Shown: positions 47,397 through 58,320 of the stretch, one piece after another
Layout of the letters: each line of letters begins with the position of its first letter
How positions within the stretch are numbered: the first letter of the stretch is position 1
Assembly (NCBI GenBank): GCA_016748015.1
Contig: JAAOMT010000599.1
Location: 158,151 to 222,150 of the forward strand
DNA length: 64,000 nucleotides
From: Geosiphon pyriformis
Taxonomy: Eukaryota; Glomeromycota; Glomeromycetes; Archaeosporales; Geosiphonaceae
Reading direction: 5' to 3'
The notes under the pieces: model-generated
Told to the model about the DNA's origin: nothing
The model's input: only the letters and a program-made list of their open reading frames with translations
Databases searched by the model: none
Program-made: the position numbers and the translations under genes

Positions 47397-48728
47397 TCAT
47401 TGAATTTGAGCTTCTTGGGTTGGGTAGATGTGACTTGCAATTTGGTAGTAGACTTCTACTTTGTTTTCGTAATTAAATCTAGTTAATTCCATGGTGTATT
47501 CAATGTATTCTGCTTCCTTCATTTGATGAACATCTTTTTTGGTAGCTCCATTAATTAATGCCATTGCTAGGTCGAAAATCATCTCAGCATCATGAGAATA
47601 GTGATAAAGTTTGTTGAGAGCACTGTTGTATGCCGCATTAAAGGGTGTTCCTTTTTTTACTTTTTCTGAAATTGATAAAGCATATTGGCAGGTCTGATCA
47701 CAGACTCCTCCTCTTATGGCTACATCAATCCAATTGCATTCTTCTGGTAGCATATCTTCACAAGTCAAACAAGGGGTGTTGTCCCATTTTCCGCTCATTT
47801 TTATTAGATGGCCCCATTGTTCTCTGTGGCAAGTCTTGCAGTAATAACAAGTATAATTTTCATATTCTTCTTCAGGTGAAATGCAGGCTCCCATTGACGA
47901 TAGTTTCTTGTGGCAGTCCTTACATTTAAGAGAAATATAAGGGTGTTGTTTCCTTGGTTCGGGTTTTGAGTAAGGAATATTCCATTCAGAGGTTTTGGGT
48001 TCAGAGTGTGGAGTAAAATGTTCTTGTTCTGTTTCATCGGCCCAGTTGGACATTGATCCAAGAGCCATGAATGTTTCAATGAAAAGTTTTTTCTCTTCCG
48101 GTTTGAATTCAAAAACTGGGGCTTTTTCAGAGCATTTGTTGAATGTACCACAAGTGGCAGGTACCTGGGCATGTTGTTCTTGGTAGGAGATTGTTAATTC
48201 TTGTGTTTCCCAATTCAAATTAGCATTGGCTTTTTGAAGCCAATCATTTCTGATAAGAGCTTGGTACTGGGGTGCATCCATTACAAGAACTTTGACTAGA
48301 ATGGTGATTCCATCAAGAGTGAATGAAAAATTGTCAATTTTTTCTACTGGGGTCTTTTTCATGCCATCGGCAATGATAATTACTGTTTGAGCTAGTCAGT
48401 CGACATTTCTCTTCAACTGTTGCATTAACTGGTAGGTGATAATGCTTCCAGCAGATCCACTGTCTAGGATCAAGTGAATTGTCTTTCCTTTGACTTCTGC
48501 TTCAGTGTACATAGCCATGATTGCTTTTTGTTTATTGGCGGCTGCATTGCTAAGCAGAAATGGTGACTCATTTGCTTCGAACTCAAAAGGGAATATATCT
48601 GAAAGGTTAGCATTTTCAGTGATTCTGACTGGTGGGATTGTGGTAAGAGTATAGGAAGAGTTTTGTTGTTGTGCTGCAGCTCTACCTTCCGAGGGTGCAG
48701 TATGGTGAAAATCCTGTTCTTCTGGCAT
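47397..48728 (-). pseudogene. Gypsy protease and Cys-rich zinc-finger-like domain
   Basis: The protease lies at 48728-48396 and continues after a CGA-to-TGA stop. The active site LILDSGSAGSIITYQLM uses DSG rather than DTG, followed by TVIIIADG and VMDAPQYQALIRNDWL, the usual retropepsin flaps. At about 47925-47690 comes a Cys/His-rich domain: CKDCHKKL, CYYCKTCHREQWGH, CLTCEDMLPEEC, CDQTC. After it is a helical region (LNKLYHYSHDAEMIFDLAMA) and, beyond a TGG-to-TGA stop at 47396, a second Cys cluster, CEECIMPCNKQ. The protease would mature the polyprotein. The Cys-rich part is not a standard Gypsy domain and its role is unknown. Confidence 0.8.
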
Positions 48729-48865
48729 TATTAAATAACTGAGTTGAGTGTGGTAGTGGTTGGGTTTTGGTTGAGTGGAATTTCAGGGAACCAATTGGTT
48801 GTTTGAACTGATTCTATTGTTGTTTACTTGGTATTGGTTTTGTGGTGTGAATTAATTTTGTGTAA

Positions 48866-50549
48866 TCAGTCTTCAAGCAGGTACTTGATAATGTTGTATG
48901 AGTGGTTGTTGGTATTGTTGTTGAATTGGCTGTGGGGCAGGCTGATAATAGTTATTTTGGTATTGGGGTCTTGGTAAATAGTAAGCTGGTGGTGGTGGTT
49001 GATAATAAGATTGCTGTGGTGGAGGGTAACATTGATTACTCCTATTTTGTTGGTCTCATTGTAGCTTTCTGCAATCTCTTTTCCAGTAGCCAGAGATTCC
49101 ACAGTAATGGCAATTCTGAAGCTGGTTATTGGAAAGTAGTGCAAAGTTATTTTGATTTTGTCTTTGGAGTGGTTGATATCTTTGGGGTTGCTGTTGTTGT
49201 TGATTGGTGAAATAATTTTCAACCTTCTTTGTGAGTTGGTCAATTTTTTCCTCAGCTGCTGAGCTGGTTTCTCCAATTGCCAAATTTACAAGTTTTATGT
49301 GATTGGCCTCTTCCATGGCCATTTTGTATCTTTTCGCATGCTGTATGGCAGAGTTTAAATCTTCTGGCACATGTGGGCGAACCTTTTTAATTATTTTATC
49401 TTTTAGACCAGCGATAAATTGATCCAAGATTTAAGCATCAGAATAATAATCGTTTGTTTCAAGTTGGCAAATTCATCTGAGAAGTTTGTTGAATTTCCCA
49501 ATATAAGTCATAACAGATTTGGAGGGTTTTTGTTTAATATTTTGAAAACGATTGCGAAGGGTGATAGAGGTATTATTGTCAGTGAACTGTTCAAGGAAGA
49601 CTGCTTTGAAAGTATTCCAATCATTGAATGGAATAGCCAAGTTTTCAAACCATTCTCCTGCTGTTTCTTTGAGAAAGTAGGAAATTGTTCTTAATATTCT
49701 GGCAGCATTCCATTCATTTGCATCTCCAGCTTTAGTAACTTGGTCGAGCCATTCTTGGGGACTGGTCTCAATATCTTTTCCATTAAATTCAGGGATTTTT
49801 GCAATGTATGTTGTCATTTTGTCTTCTTCGTTTTCACTGTCTATTGATTCTTCTTTAGTTATTTCAGAGTTGTTTTCTTCATTTGCTGCTGTCTCAGAGT
49901 GTTTACTTTGATTTTCAGCTAGAAAATCAAGGAGATTGGAACTAGTTTGAAGGGGTTCTTGTTATCTGGTAGGACTTCTGAGTGATGTAAAATCTTCTGG
50001 TCTTGCAAATTAATTCAAGGGTAAATTAGGTGTTTGTGCTTGTGCAAGTGAAGCTGGAAAAGATGTGATAGTAAGTGGAAATTTTGAACTGGTTCTTTGT
50101 TCAGGTGTTTGTAAATGTTTGGCAGTTGTTTTTGGTAGTGTTGGAGTATTTGGGGTGGTTCTTGAGTATTGCTTCAATTTGTTTTTGCCTTTGTTGCTTG
50201 TTTCTGTTTCCAATTCAAAATTAATAGTGTATTAAGACTGCACTGGATATGTTTCTTCACAGTATTTGATAATGTTAAAATTAAGTTTGTGAAAGTAAGT
50301 GGCAAGTGTTTCACTGTTAAGGTCTTCAGTTTTCAACTGTGAATAGTGTGCTAAATTATTGTAAAGATTGCTTCTAACTTCTGAGATATTGTAATTTCCA
50401 AAAAGATAATTGTTGATGTGGTTTTCAATGTATTGGTATACTGATTTCTTGACAACTTCAATTCCGTCTGGAATGTTGAATCTTTGCTTGCAGTGGGTGT
50501 AAATTGACTGGTAATACTCTAGAGTTGTTGCATCTGGTGTGGTTGCCAC
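48866..50549 (-). pseudogene. Gypsy gag (disrupted)
   Basis: Start MATTPDATTLEYYQSIYTHC at 50549. Then a Ser/Thr/Pro-rich linker to about 49.9 kb. The capsid domain is at 49817-49473 (KIPEFNGKDIETSPQEWLDQ, AGEWFENLAIPFNDW, FTDNNTSITLRNRFQNIKQ), a typical retrotransposon Gag. After TGG-to-TGA and CAA-to-TAA stops it resumes (MDQFIAGLKDKIIKKVRPHV) to the zinc knuckle CHYCGISGYWKRDC near 49100, then a Gln/Asn/His-rich tail. Gag would build the virus-like particle and bind RNA through the knuckle. Confidence 0.85.
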
Positions 50550-50576
50550 TTTGAAGTTGTTTTTGCTGTGTTGTTT

Positions 50577-50592
50577 CCGTGGGAGAGCACCA
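50577..50592 (-). promoter_or_regulatory. Candidate primer-binding site
   Basis: Two bases inside the 5' LTR, on the minus strand, the sequence is TGGTGCTCTCCCACGG. It starts with TGG, as needed to pair with a tRNA ending in CCA, and predicts a primer tRNA ending GGGAGAGCACCA. I could not assign this to a particular tRNA from memory. Confidence 0.5.
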
Positions 50593-50594
50593 AA

Positions 50595-51578
50595 TGTTAC
50601 CAGAGGTTTTTGGTCTCTTTTCTTAAATGTTGTTAATGTTGATTTGTTGTGAATTCACGTTTCCAGGAAGTAGTTGGACCTCCAGTAACTGAATTTATCT
50701 TTAAATTATCTCTTATAATTTGAACTTGTTGGGCTTATGAGTGGAATGGCCAATTCCATGCCAGTTGCTTTATGTAGTTATATTGTAGTAAACATCAACT
50801 TTTTCCCAAGAATTGCTTGTCTGGAAGCTCACTAAAAATGTGTAGTTACTTTGCTGTGAAAGTCAATTCTTCTACAGGAATCTTGTCTGTAGGCTACCCT
50901 AATAATTGTAATAAGAAAAGAAAAGAAAAATAAAAAAAATGTAAAAGAAATAGGATTTTATCAAGGGAAACGTTTTTCTATCCAGGCCTGAAGTCACTAA
51001 CAGTTTACTGAAATTGGTAGCTAATCAATTTCAAAATGTTAGTTGGGTTTTGGGGATTTTTCAAGTGCAATAATTAAAGAATTTGGTTTTTCGAATTTAT
51101 TTTGATATTTATTTTTTTTTGTGTACGTAGGAATAGTTTTTAAATGATAAATCTAAAGTAAGATACATTTTCTCGAAGAGAGATGCTCTTCTTTTATACA
51201 ACTTGTCGTAACACTATTTTATGAACTTGAACTTTGCTATTTTCTACAATTTCGCTGAACTAAAGATACATTTTGGTGAATTACAAGTTATTTCTGTGAA
51301 CTATTAGATATTTTGGTAAACTATCAATTATTTCGGCAAATTTCTACAAATTTCGGTGAACTTTTGAATGTTACATAATTTGGGGTATTGCATGATTGAT
51401 TATCACAATTAGGTTACATTTGTGTTGTGTACAATTTGGGTTATTAATTAAATGATAATTTCGGATATTTTTGCTAATATAATAAGTGATAATTTGAAAC
51501 GATAATATATGCTAATTAATGATAGAAATTATATGATAATTTTATGCTAAATAATATCTCTAATTTTGTCTGGTAACA
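50595..51578 (-). mobile_element. 5' LTR of the family-A Gypsy element
   Basis: 984 bp, TGTTACCAGAGG to CTGGTAACA on the plus strand. It contains the inverted 20-bp array (51248-51364) and TATA box, and is adjacent to the primer-binding site. Differences from the 3' LTR in the readable part are transitions only. Confidence 0.9.
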
Positions 51579-53857
51579 CCAGAGCATCCAGCTAATGGTC
51601 TGCAACTCCATGACTCTGTACTTAAATAATTTACTAAGGATTCTATCAGCATTAGCAAACTTAACCAGGCCAGCCAGCAGATTCTCAGCCAGTACTTGCT
51701 CAAAAGTTTTTAAACCATATAATTCCAGATGGTACAAAGCTTTATTCAGAAAATTTTTGGATAGATTGACTTTGAACTTTAAACTCATCCTCAACATTTT
51801 GTTTCATTTCTCACATACACTTTTTGAAACACAGCTGAACTGCAGTCTATAACTAACTATGGGCTGCAGTACAGCAGAAACCAAATACAGAAACTGCTTT
51901 TTAGTAATGGTCTTTCTTAAAACAACATTTGAAAAAAACCTAATATTTGAATAAGCTTTGACCAGACTTGGCCTAAACAGGCCATTCATAGAAAAAAAAA
52001 TTCCTAAGTATCAGTGGAACTCATCTTTTTTTGCAATAGAAATTTCAGAATCACTAATAGACAATAAAGCACTTCTGGCCCCTTGATTAATGGAAATGAC
52101 AACCATTTTGTCTGTGTTAATAGCAATGTTATTGATTAAAAAGAATTCACTTGCAATATCCAAAATGCATTGTGTAACCGCCAGGCAGTTACCAACCTAA
52201 ATAGTATTATCCACAAAGGCACCAGCTGCAAAAAAAAAAGTCTTGTTACCCTTAGGGTTAGCTCTACCAGTCCTAGTGAAAAATTTTGAATTCAACTTAT
52301 ATCTACACAATTGCTCATGTTTTCTGACCTCACAAAGCAGAGAATCATAGAAGATCCTTTACAGCAATGGCAAAAAAACTTTCCCTTGATCCAACCTATT
52401 ATGAACAGTATATCCATCAGTGAATCCAAAGTCCATCATTACTCTGTTGGTCCAACCATTGTGTATGCTACCAAAGAATTCAATAAAACAGAGGCACATC
52501 TTGATCTTAGCTAAACTGTTTCTCAAATGAAGCCATCCAACTGAGTTGTAAGCTTTTCACATATCTTGAAGTACCAGCCACAGCTTTCTGTTCTTTTCAA
52601 ATGCATCCTCAATAATAAAACCAATAGTAAAAATCAGAGTTTGAGTAGATGTACCCTTTAAAACTAAGAAATTATTATCATAAAAAACATTACAATTACT
52701 GTATGTCAGAGATATCCTGTTAAAGAAAATCTTAAACAGTATCTTTCTGGCCATCTTAACTAAAGCTATAGGTCTGGTATTGATAAGTGTTCTCTCCTAG
52801 TCATATGGCTTTGGTATCATAGAAATCCAGGCTTGTCTTCACTGTAGAGATATCACACCCAACTCCAAACAACCATCAAAAATGTCTAACAAACTATCCA
52901 GAACCTGCACGTTTCCAAGTTTCCAAAGCTCATTAGGAATACCAGAAATGCCAACAGCTTTTCCATCAGACAGTTCATTGACCACCAAGAAAAACTCATC
53001 TGATCCAATCACACCCATGATATTTGAGAATGCATTATCACTAACATAGTCCAAGGGAGCATATTGATTATACCAATGAACAGGCATAAAGATGAAAACA
53101 ACCCATTTTTTTGTTTATCCTTCCATGATACCATTAACAGCAGATAAAACTTTCTTGAGTTCTAAAATCAACTCATCATCCACAATCAGATGATCTAGCA
53201 CTACCTTCCTGAATGGTCATTCCAAAACACTTTTGATCATATGTTTTTTATTAGAACTGAAGGTTTCCATGCATTTGTCTATTGCTTTTCTGATTAAAAT
53301 ATTTCTGGCCACCCTAGACTCATAGTATTTGGACTTTTTGTACAATTTTTTGACTTTTAATAGGTGTTGAAAAATGCTCTTCCTGCTTTCATTATTATCA
53401 AACATTATGCATGCTTTAGAGGCCCCTTTACTATTAAGAGTAGACCATATCTTAAAAAGACAAGCAGCTTCTGATTTCTGATCTAGGCTTAAACATTTTA
53501 TCAACTTGGCCACTAACAATTCCAGCTTAAAAAATTTTGAAGACAGCTTATTTTTCTGACAATCAAACTCACTAAACCAGTGTCTAGAAAACACATTATC
53601 AGCTGAGCTTATAACTACTTCCTTAAGAATCCTTCACATAGTATCCAAATTTTTAGTGTCTTTTGCAGCATTGAACTCATCTATATATTCCAGAAACTTG
53701 TCTAATAAATGTTCCCTAAAGTGTGTCCACTTACTAGTATCTGCATCTTTAATATTGAATTTCCACTTATCTCTATTGGCCTGCTTATGCTTATCATTGA
53801 GCTGGGCATCCAAGAGACCACCCAAATCAACTAAGACCAGAATAGCATTATAATCAG
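51579..53857 (-). mobile_element. LINE, middle part (reverse transcriptase)
   Basis: Between the Gypsy element and the solo LTR. On the minus strand from 53857: LVDLGGLLDAQLNDKHKQAN (end of the endonuclease-to-RT linker), ELSDGKAVGISGIPNELWK, RPIALVKMARKILFK, FAAGAFVDNTI then a TAG stop and VG (active-site region near 52215), DEFHRYLGIFFSMNGLF, LRKTITKKQFLYLVSAVLQP, and finally ELQTISWMLW at the Gypsy junction. The active site should read FVDD and is FVDN. The assignable stops are Trp, Gln or Arg codons changed by transitions. Inactive. Confidence 0.85.
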
Positions 53858-54853
53858 TGTTACCGGAGGTTTTTGGTCTCTTTTCTTAAATGTTGTCAAT
53901 GCTTATTTGCTGTGAATTCACGTTTTCTAGATGTGGTTGAACCTCCAGTAACTGAATTTATCTTCAAATTATCTCCTATAATTTGAACTTACTAAGCTTA
54001 GGAGTGGAATAGCCAATTCCATGCCAGTTACTTTGTATAGTTACGTTGTAGTAAATGTCAACTCTTTCCCAGGAATTGCTCATCTGGAAGCTCACTAAAT
54101 TGTGTGTAGTTACTTTTGCTGTGAAAGTCAACTCTTCTACAGGAATCTCGTCTATAGGCTACTCTAATGATTATAATAATAAAAGAAAATAAAATAAAAG
54201 AAAAGGAAAGAAAATGAAGAAATAAAGAATTGATTTGTTAAAATTGTTTTGGATCCAGGCCTGGAAGTGTTTTAACAGTCTACTGAAATTGGTAGCTAAT
54301 CAATTTCAAACTGTTAGTTGTGTTTTTGAGGATTTTCCAAGTGCAATAATTTAAAGAATTTGGTTTTTCAAATTATTTGATATTTATTTCTTTTTGTGTG
54401 TGTAGGAATGATTTTAAGTGATAAATCTAAAGTAAAATACATTTCCTCGAAGAAAGAAGCTCTTCTTTTATACAACTTGTTGTAACACTATTCTATGAAC
54501 TTGAACTTTGCTCTTTTCTACAATTTTGCTGAACTGAAGATACATTTCGGCAAACTACAGGTTATTTCTGTGAACTATTGGATATTTCGGTGAACTATTA
54601 ATTATTTTGGCAAATTTCTACAAATTTCGGCGAACTTTTTGAATGTTACATAGTTTGGGGTATTGCATGATTGATTATCGCAATTAGGTTACATTTGTGT
54701 TATGTACAAATTGGGTTATTAATTAAATGATAATTTCGGACATTTTGCTAATATATTAAGTGATAATTTGAAACAATAATATATGTTAATTAATGATAGG
54801 AATTATAAAGATAATTTTATGCTAAATAATATCTCTAATTTCGTCTGGTAACA
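53858..54853 (-). mobile_element. Solo family-A LTR with 4-bp target duplication
   Basis: 996 bp, TGTTACCGGAGG to CTGGTAACA, flanked on both sides by TCAG (53854-53857 and 54854-54857). Removing the LTR and one TCAG restores the LINE frame (SDFFNTD joined to YNAILVLVDLGG). It carries the 20-bp array at 54520-54637. A solo LTR arises by recombination between the two LTRs of a former complete element. It is clearly diverged from the LTRs of the neighbouring full element, so it is an independent insertion. Confidence 0.92.
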
Positions 54854-54857
54854 TCAG

Positions 54858-57356
54858 TATTAAAAAAGTCAGAGACAGGAGCAACTTTATGACCAGCCAA
54901 TGCGGAAGACAAATTCTTGCTTATGAAAATGTAGTCAATAACCTTCACAAAACCTTGGGAATTGCTCCAAGTAGAAGCTTTGATCAAAGAGTGTTTGCTA
55001 AAAGAATTAACTAAACCCAAATTTGAGCAAAACTTAAAACTTGCACTCTTCCTGGATCTATCCTCATTGAAATCACCACTTAAAACCACAAATGTGGAAG
55101 AATTAGCAGTTTTAGTAATAATAAAGTTGATTTTGTAAGCTTGGCCAAATCTGGCTTTAGCAGAAGCACTTGCATATAAGCCCAAAATCACTACTAACAA
55201 TTTGCTCTTGAAAAGAAGCCAAACAGAAATAAGACAACCAGGAATCTCTTCGATCTTAGAAACATAACATACAAGGGAATTGTTCATAATAATTACCATT
55301 CCAACATCAAGAAATCTTTTGTCCAGACCAGAAGAAAATATTCTCATCTCATCAAATTTGTTCATAATTCAAGACCTAATATTAGACCTCAACTTCATTT
55401 CTGTAATAATAGAAACCATATTTCCAGAATCTACATGCCAACAAACAACATCTTTTTGCTTGGCAGGAACATTAACACCACGAACATTGCATGTTGCAAT
55501 TTTCCAAACCAGATCTATCATTGAGAAAGATGAACAGCAGGAACCAAACTAGCATTGTCAATTTTGGTTAAGAGGCTCATAACCATGATTGAAAGATTGT
55601 TTAGAGTTTTTTCCATCTTAGAGATAACTGAAGAGCCAAGAACTGCTGTTCCTGCAATAGTTTCACCACTAGTGGTCACACCTGAGCCCTTACTTATCAC
55701 TATATCCATCCCTTGATTCTGTAATGAAGGGGTCACCAACAGCTGACATCCAGGGCTAGACTGGGAAACTGTTGGCCCAAGTGAATCCAACCTCTTAGCC
55801 AACTTATCAACACATTCCGCGAGGCTGACAAGACTATGCTCAAGAGCAGCAAATCTATTATTCAATTTCATAGACACCATTGGGGTAGGTTTCATCTCTG
55901 AAGAGGAACCAAAAGAAGCTGAGCCATTGCATATAGGGAGAGGAGGAAATAAAGACTCACCAACAATATTGGCCCAAGAGGCACCACCAAAAGAAACAGG
56001 ACAGAAAATTGGGGCAGAGCGTCTAACATAAATAGAAGCCAGTCTGCTTTTATTATTATTCGACAATATCCTGCGAGTTGGTCTACCAGGAGAAGTCTTT
56101 CCACCCACAAAACAATTCAGAAATGTATGACCTAAATTCCCACACTTAATATACTTAGTAGAATCCATGTAGAACCAATGCAGGTTGGCACTCTTTAAGA
56201 CAGAAGTAGTTCCCATGACAGCATCAATTGAGGCAGCAGAATCAAAACAAACAACAGCACATCTGGCCCGAGTATATGTAACAGGGTGTCAATTAATAAC
56301 ACATGTTTTTCCACCCACAGAACCAATGAAATTCCAGATATCATGAGCATTTGTGCCCATCAGCAATGTATATAATAAAGCCCTATATTGATCTTTTGTA
56401 TTTCATGATTCCTTGTCTGCATTAGTCTTGGCCACTCTCACAGCATTTTTCCCGATCAAAATGGACCATCTAGCTGTAATCAAATCAGTCTGATCTGATT
56501 GGACAAATTTAACCACAGCCTTCTGTCATAGTTTTATCAATTGCATCTTGATTGACACAACAGAACCAAATTCAGAAAGTACAGTCTGTACAGCCTCAGC
56601 TGATGTTCCAACAGAAATTTCTTTCACTACTACAGCCCAATCTGAATGACCAGTTGATTTTTTGAGATTGGTGTTTACTAAAATGTCTGCTGCTTTTGTT
56701 TTTTCTGTTGCCTGTGCCAAACTAGCTTCGGAAGTAAAAAAAGCATGGATGATCTCAGAAAATTTTAAGGGAGTAAAGACTTTCCCAAAACCATTGACCT
56801 TTGAAAATAATTTTCTGACCACTACCAGCTTTTTCTGAGAAGATTTTCCAGCCACCTTATCAAGTCTAATATCCATAGTAAAAGATTTTCGAACAGAAAC
56901 AGTAACCAAATTTTTCAATGGAGGAGGAAGTTCCAAGAGAACATCTAAAAAAGCATCATCACCATTATCATGACCCGAAAAATCTATTTTCTCTAATGGT
57001 TTGCCCAACATTCTTTTAATATTGACATTTGGCCCTTTAAGTGTCTGATCATAATCTCCATTAACAATGTTTTCATTCTTACTATAGTCAAAGCTAGTTT
57101 CTTTTACCAAACATTTTTCCTCTATATCAATGCTTTCAGATTCAGTGGTGTTACCAGTCTCAGAATTTCATGAATGACCATTTGGCACTATAGTTGACAC
57201 ATTTTCTTTACCAACACTTTCTTCTAAATTAATGCCTTTTCTCTTCTTCCTAGACAAAACAGGTTTGAAGCTTCCACTAGCACCAGACTCATTAGCAACC
57301 TTCTTTATGACGGCTATATTAGGGCCAACAGTGGCCTCGAAATCAAAAAACAGTTT
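54858..57356 (-). mobile_element. LINE, 5' part (ORF1 and endonuclease)
   Basis: ORF1 runs from about 57350 to 55518 with a few stops: PVLSRKKRKGINLEES, KRMLGKPLEKIDFSG, ELPPPLKNLVTVSVRKSF, SDWAVVVKEISVGTSAEAV (an RRM-like region), and a CCHC knuckle reading YIKCGNLGHTFLNC, in which the first Cys is Tyr. The ORF2 start follows near 55.5 kb, and the endonuclease domain is at 55365-54858: DKRFLDVGMVIIMNNSLVCY, VVLSGDFNEDRSRKSASFK, WSNSQGFVKVIDYIFI. GDFNED is the APE-type catalytic motif. The solo LTR interrupts the frame just after the endonuclease. Similar LINE proteins are abundant in Glomeromycotina, to my knowledge. Confidence 0.85.
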
Positions 57357-58320
57357 GGTTTTATTGTACTAAATAATAAAAAAAACTTTTTTTAAAAAAA
57401 CTTTTGACTCTTTTTGGGAATTTGGAATGAACAAAAGAAAGAAGTTTTTTTTTTCTTTTAAATAAATAAATAAATATTTACTTATTAATAATAAATTATG
57501 CTTTATTTTTGTTTTTTTAATAATTAATATTAATATAAATATTAAAATTTAAATATTTATTTATTAAATATAAATTTGTTTTATATAGTTTTTTAAATTT
57601 AATTTTTAATAATTTATTAAAATTTAGACCAAAGATCTTTTGAAGCTGGAAATAACAATATTTAAGTCCAAAATTTATTATTAAAAGCTATAAAATACAA
57701 AATAGGTACATTTTTTTAACATATAAATATATTAATTAAAAACAATTATTATTTAAAATAAACTTTTTATAAGCTTTTTTAGAAAAAAAAACTGAGTATT
57801 AAAAAATTTATATTTAAAAATAAAGTACTTAAAATATCTATATTTTTTATAATACATTAAATTTAACTTAATTTACAAAAAATTTACACTATTAAATACT
57901 AAAATTGTGTAAAAAAATAACTTTAAAATTTTTTTAAAATCAAAATACATTATAATACAGTAAACTTAAACTTTAATATTAAATAAACAATCAATAATAC
58001 ATATTTTTTATTGATTTGCTAACAAAATACCAAAATAATAAGTATTTATATTTATAAACAAAAAGACTATATTGTTTTTGGAAAAAGTTTTTTCTGTTTT
58101 TGTTTATTTCTTACTATTTAATTAGATATTTTAAAATTTTTTTTGTTTAATTATAAAACTATTAATATTGGTAATAATTTAAATATAAAAAGTTCAAAAA
58201 AAAAATTGGTATTAGTTCTATAGTCTCAAATTTATTTGTTAAAAAAATACAAAGATAGTGTTTTAAAAAAATTTGTTATTAGAATTAATACTAGTATTTC
58301 TTAGAAATTGTTTAAGTTTA
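57357..58320. other. AT-rich spacer between two LINE copies
   Basis: Almost pure A/T with short AAAT runs near 57461. No coding frame, LTR or RNA gene seen. Confidence 0.6.

Larger units (their letters stand above)
41870..51578 (-). mobile_element. Full-length family-A Ty3/Gypsy retrotransposon, inserted in the LINE
   Basis: Two direct LTRs (41870 to about 42853, partly in the assembly gap, and 50595-51578), each starting TGTTACC and ending GGTAACA, flank gag, protease, a Cys-rich domain, dUTPase, RT, RNase H, integrase and a basic C-terminal domain, all on the minus strand. The order PR-RT-RH-IN is Ty3/Gypsy. Total about 9.7 kb. About a dozen in-frame stops, one frameshift and a changed RT active site make it non-autonomous. 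The LTRs differ at about 17 of the first 350 positions, every difference a transition. Outside it, the LINE frame continues (SWMLW on the right, HPFKF on the left). The 4-bp flanks are TTGG and CCAG, which do not match. Confidence 0.9.

Noticed and set aside
47645-48186. Plus-strand frames within the Gypsy pol region
   Set aside because: They are shadows of the protease and Cys-rich coding strand, without motifs of their own.
43589-49500. TGA read as Trp, suggesting an alternative genetic code or mitochondrial DNA
   Set aside because: Several TGA stops sit at Trp positions, but TAG and TAA also replace Trp, Gln or Arg, and the nuclear-type genes in the same window use standard stops and no internal TGA.
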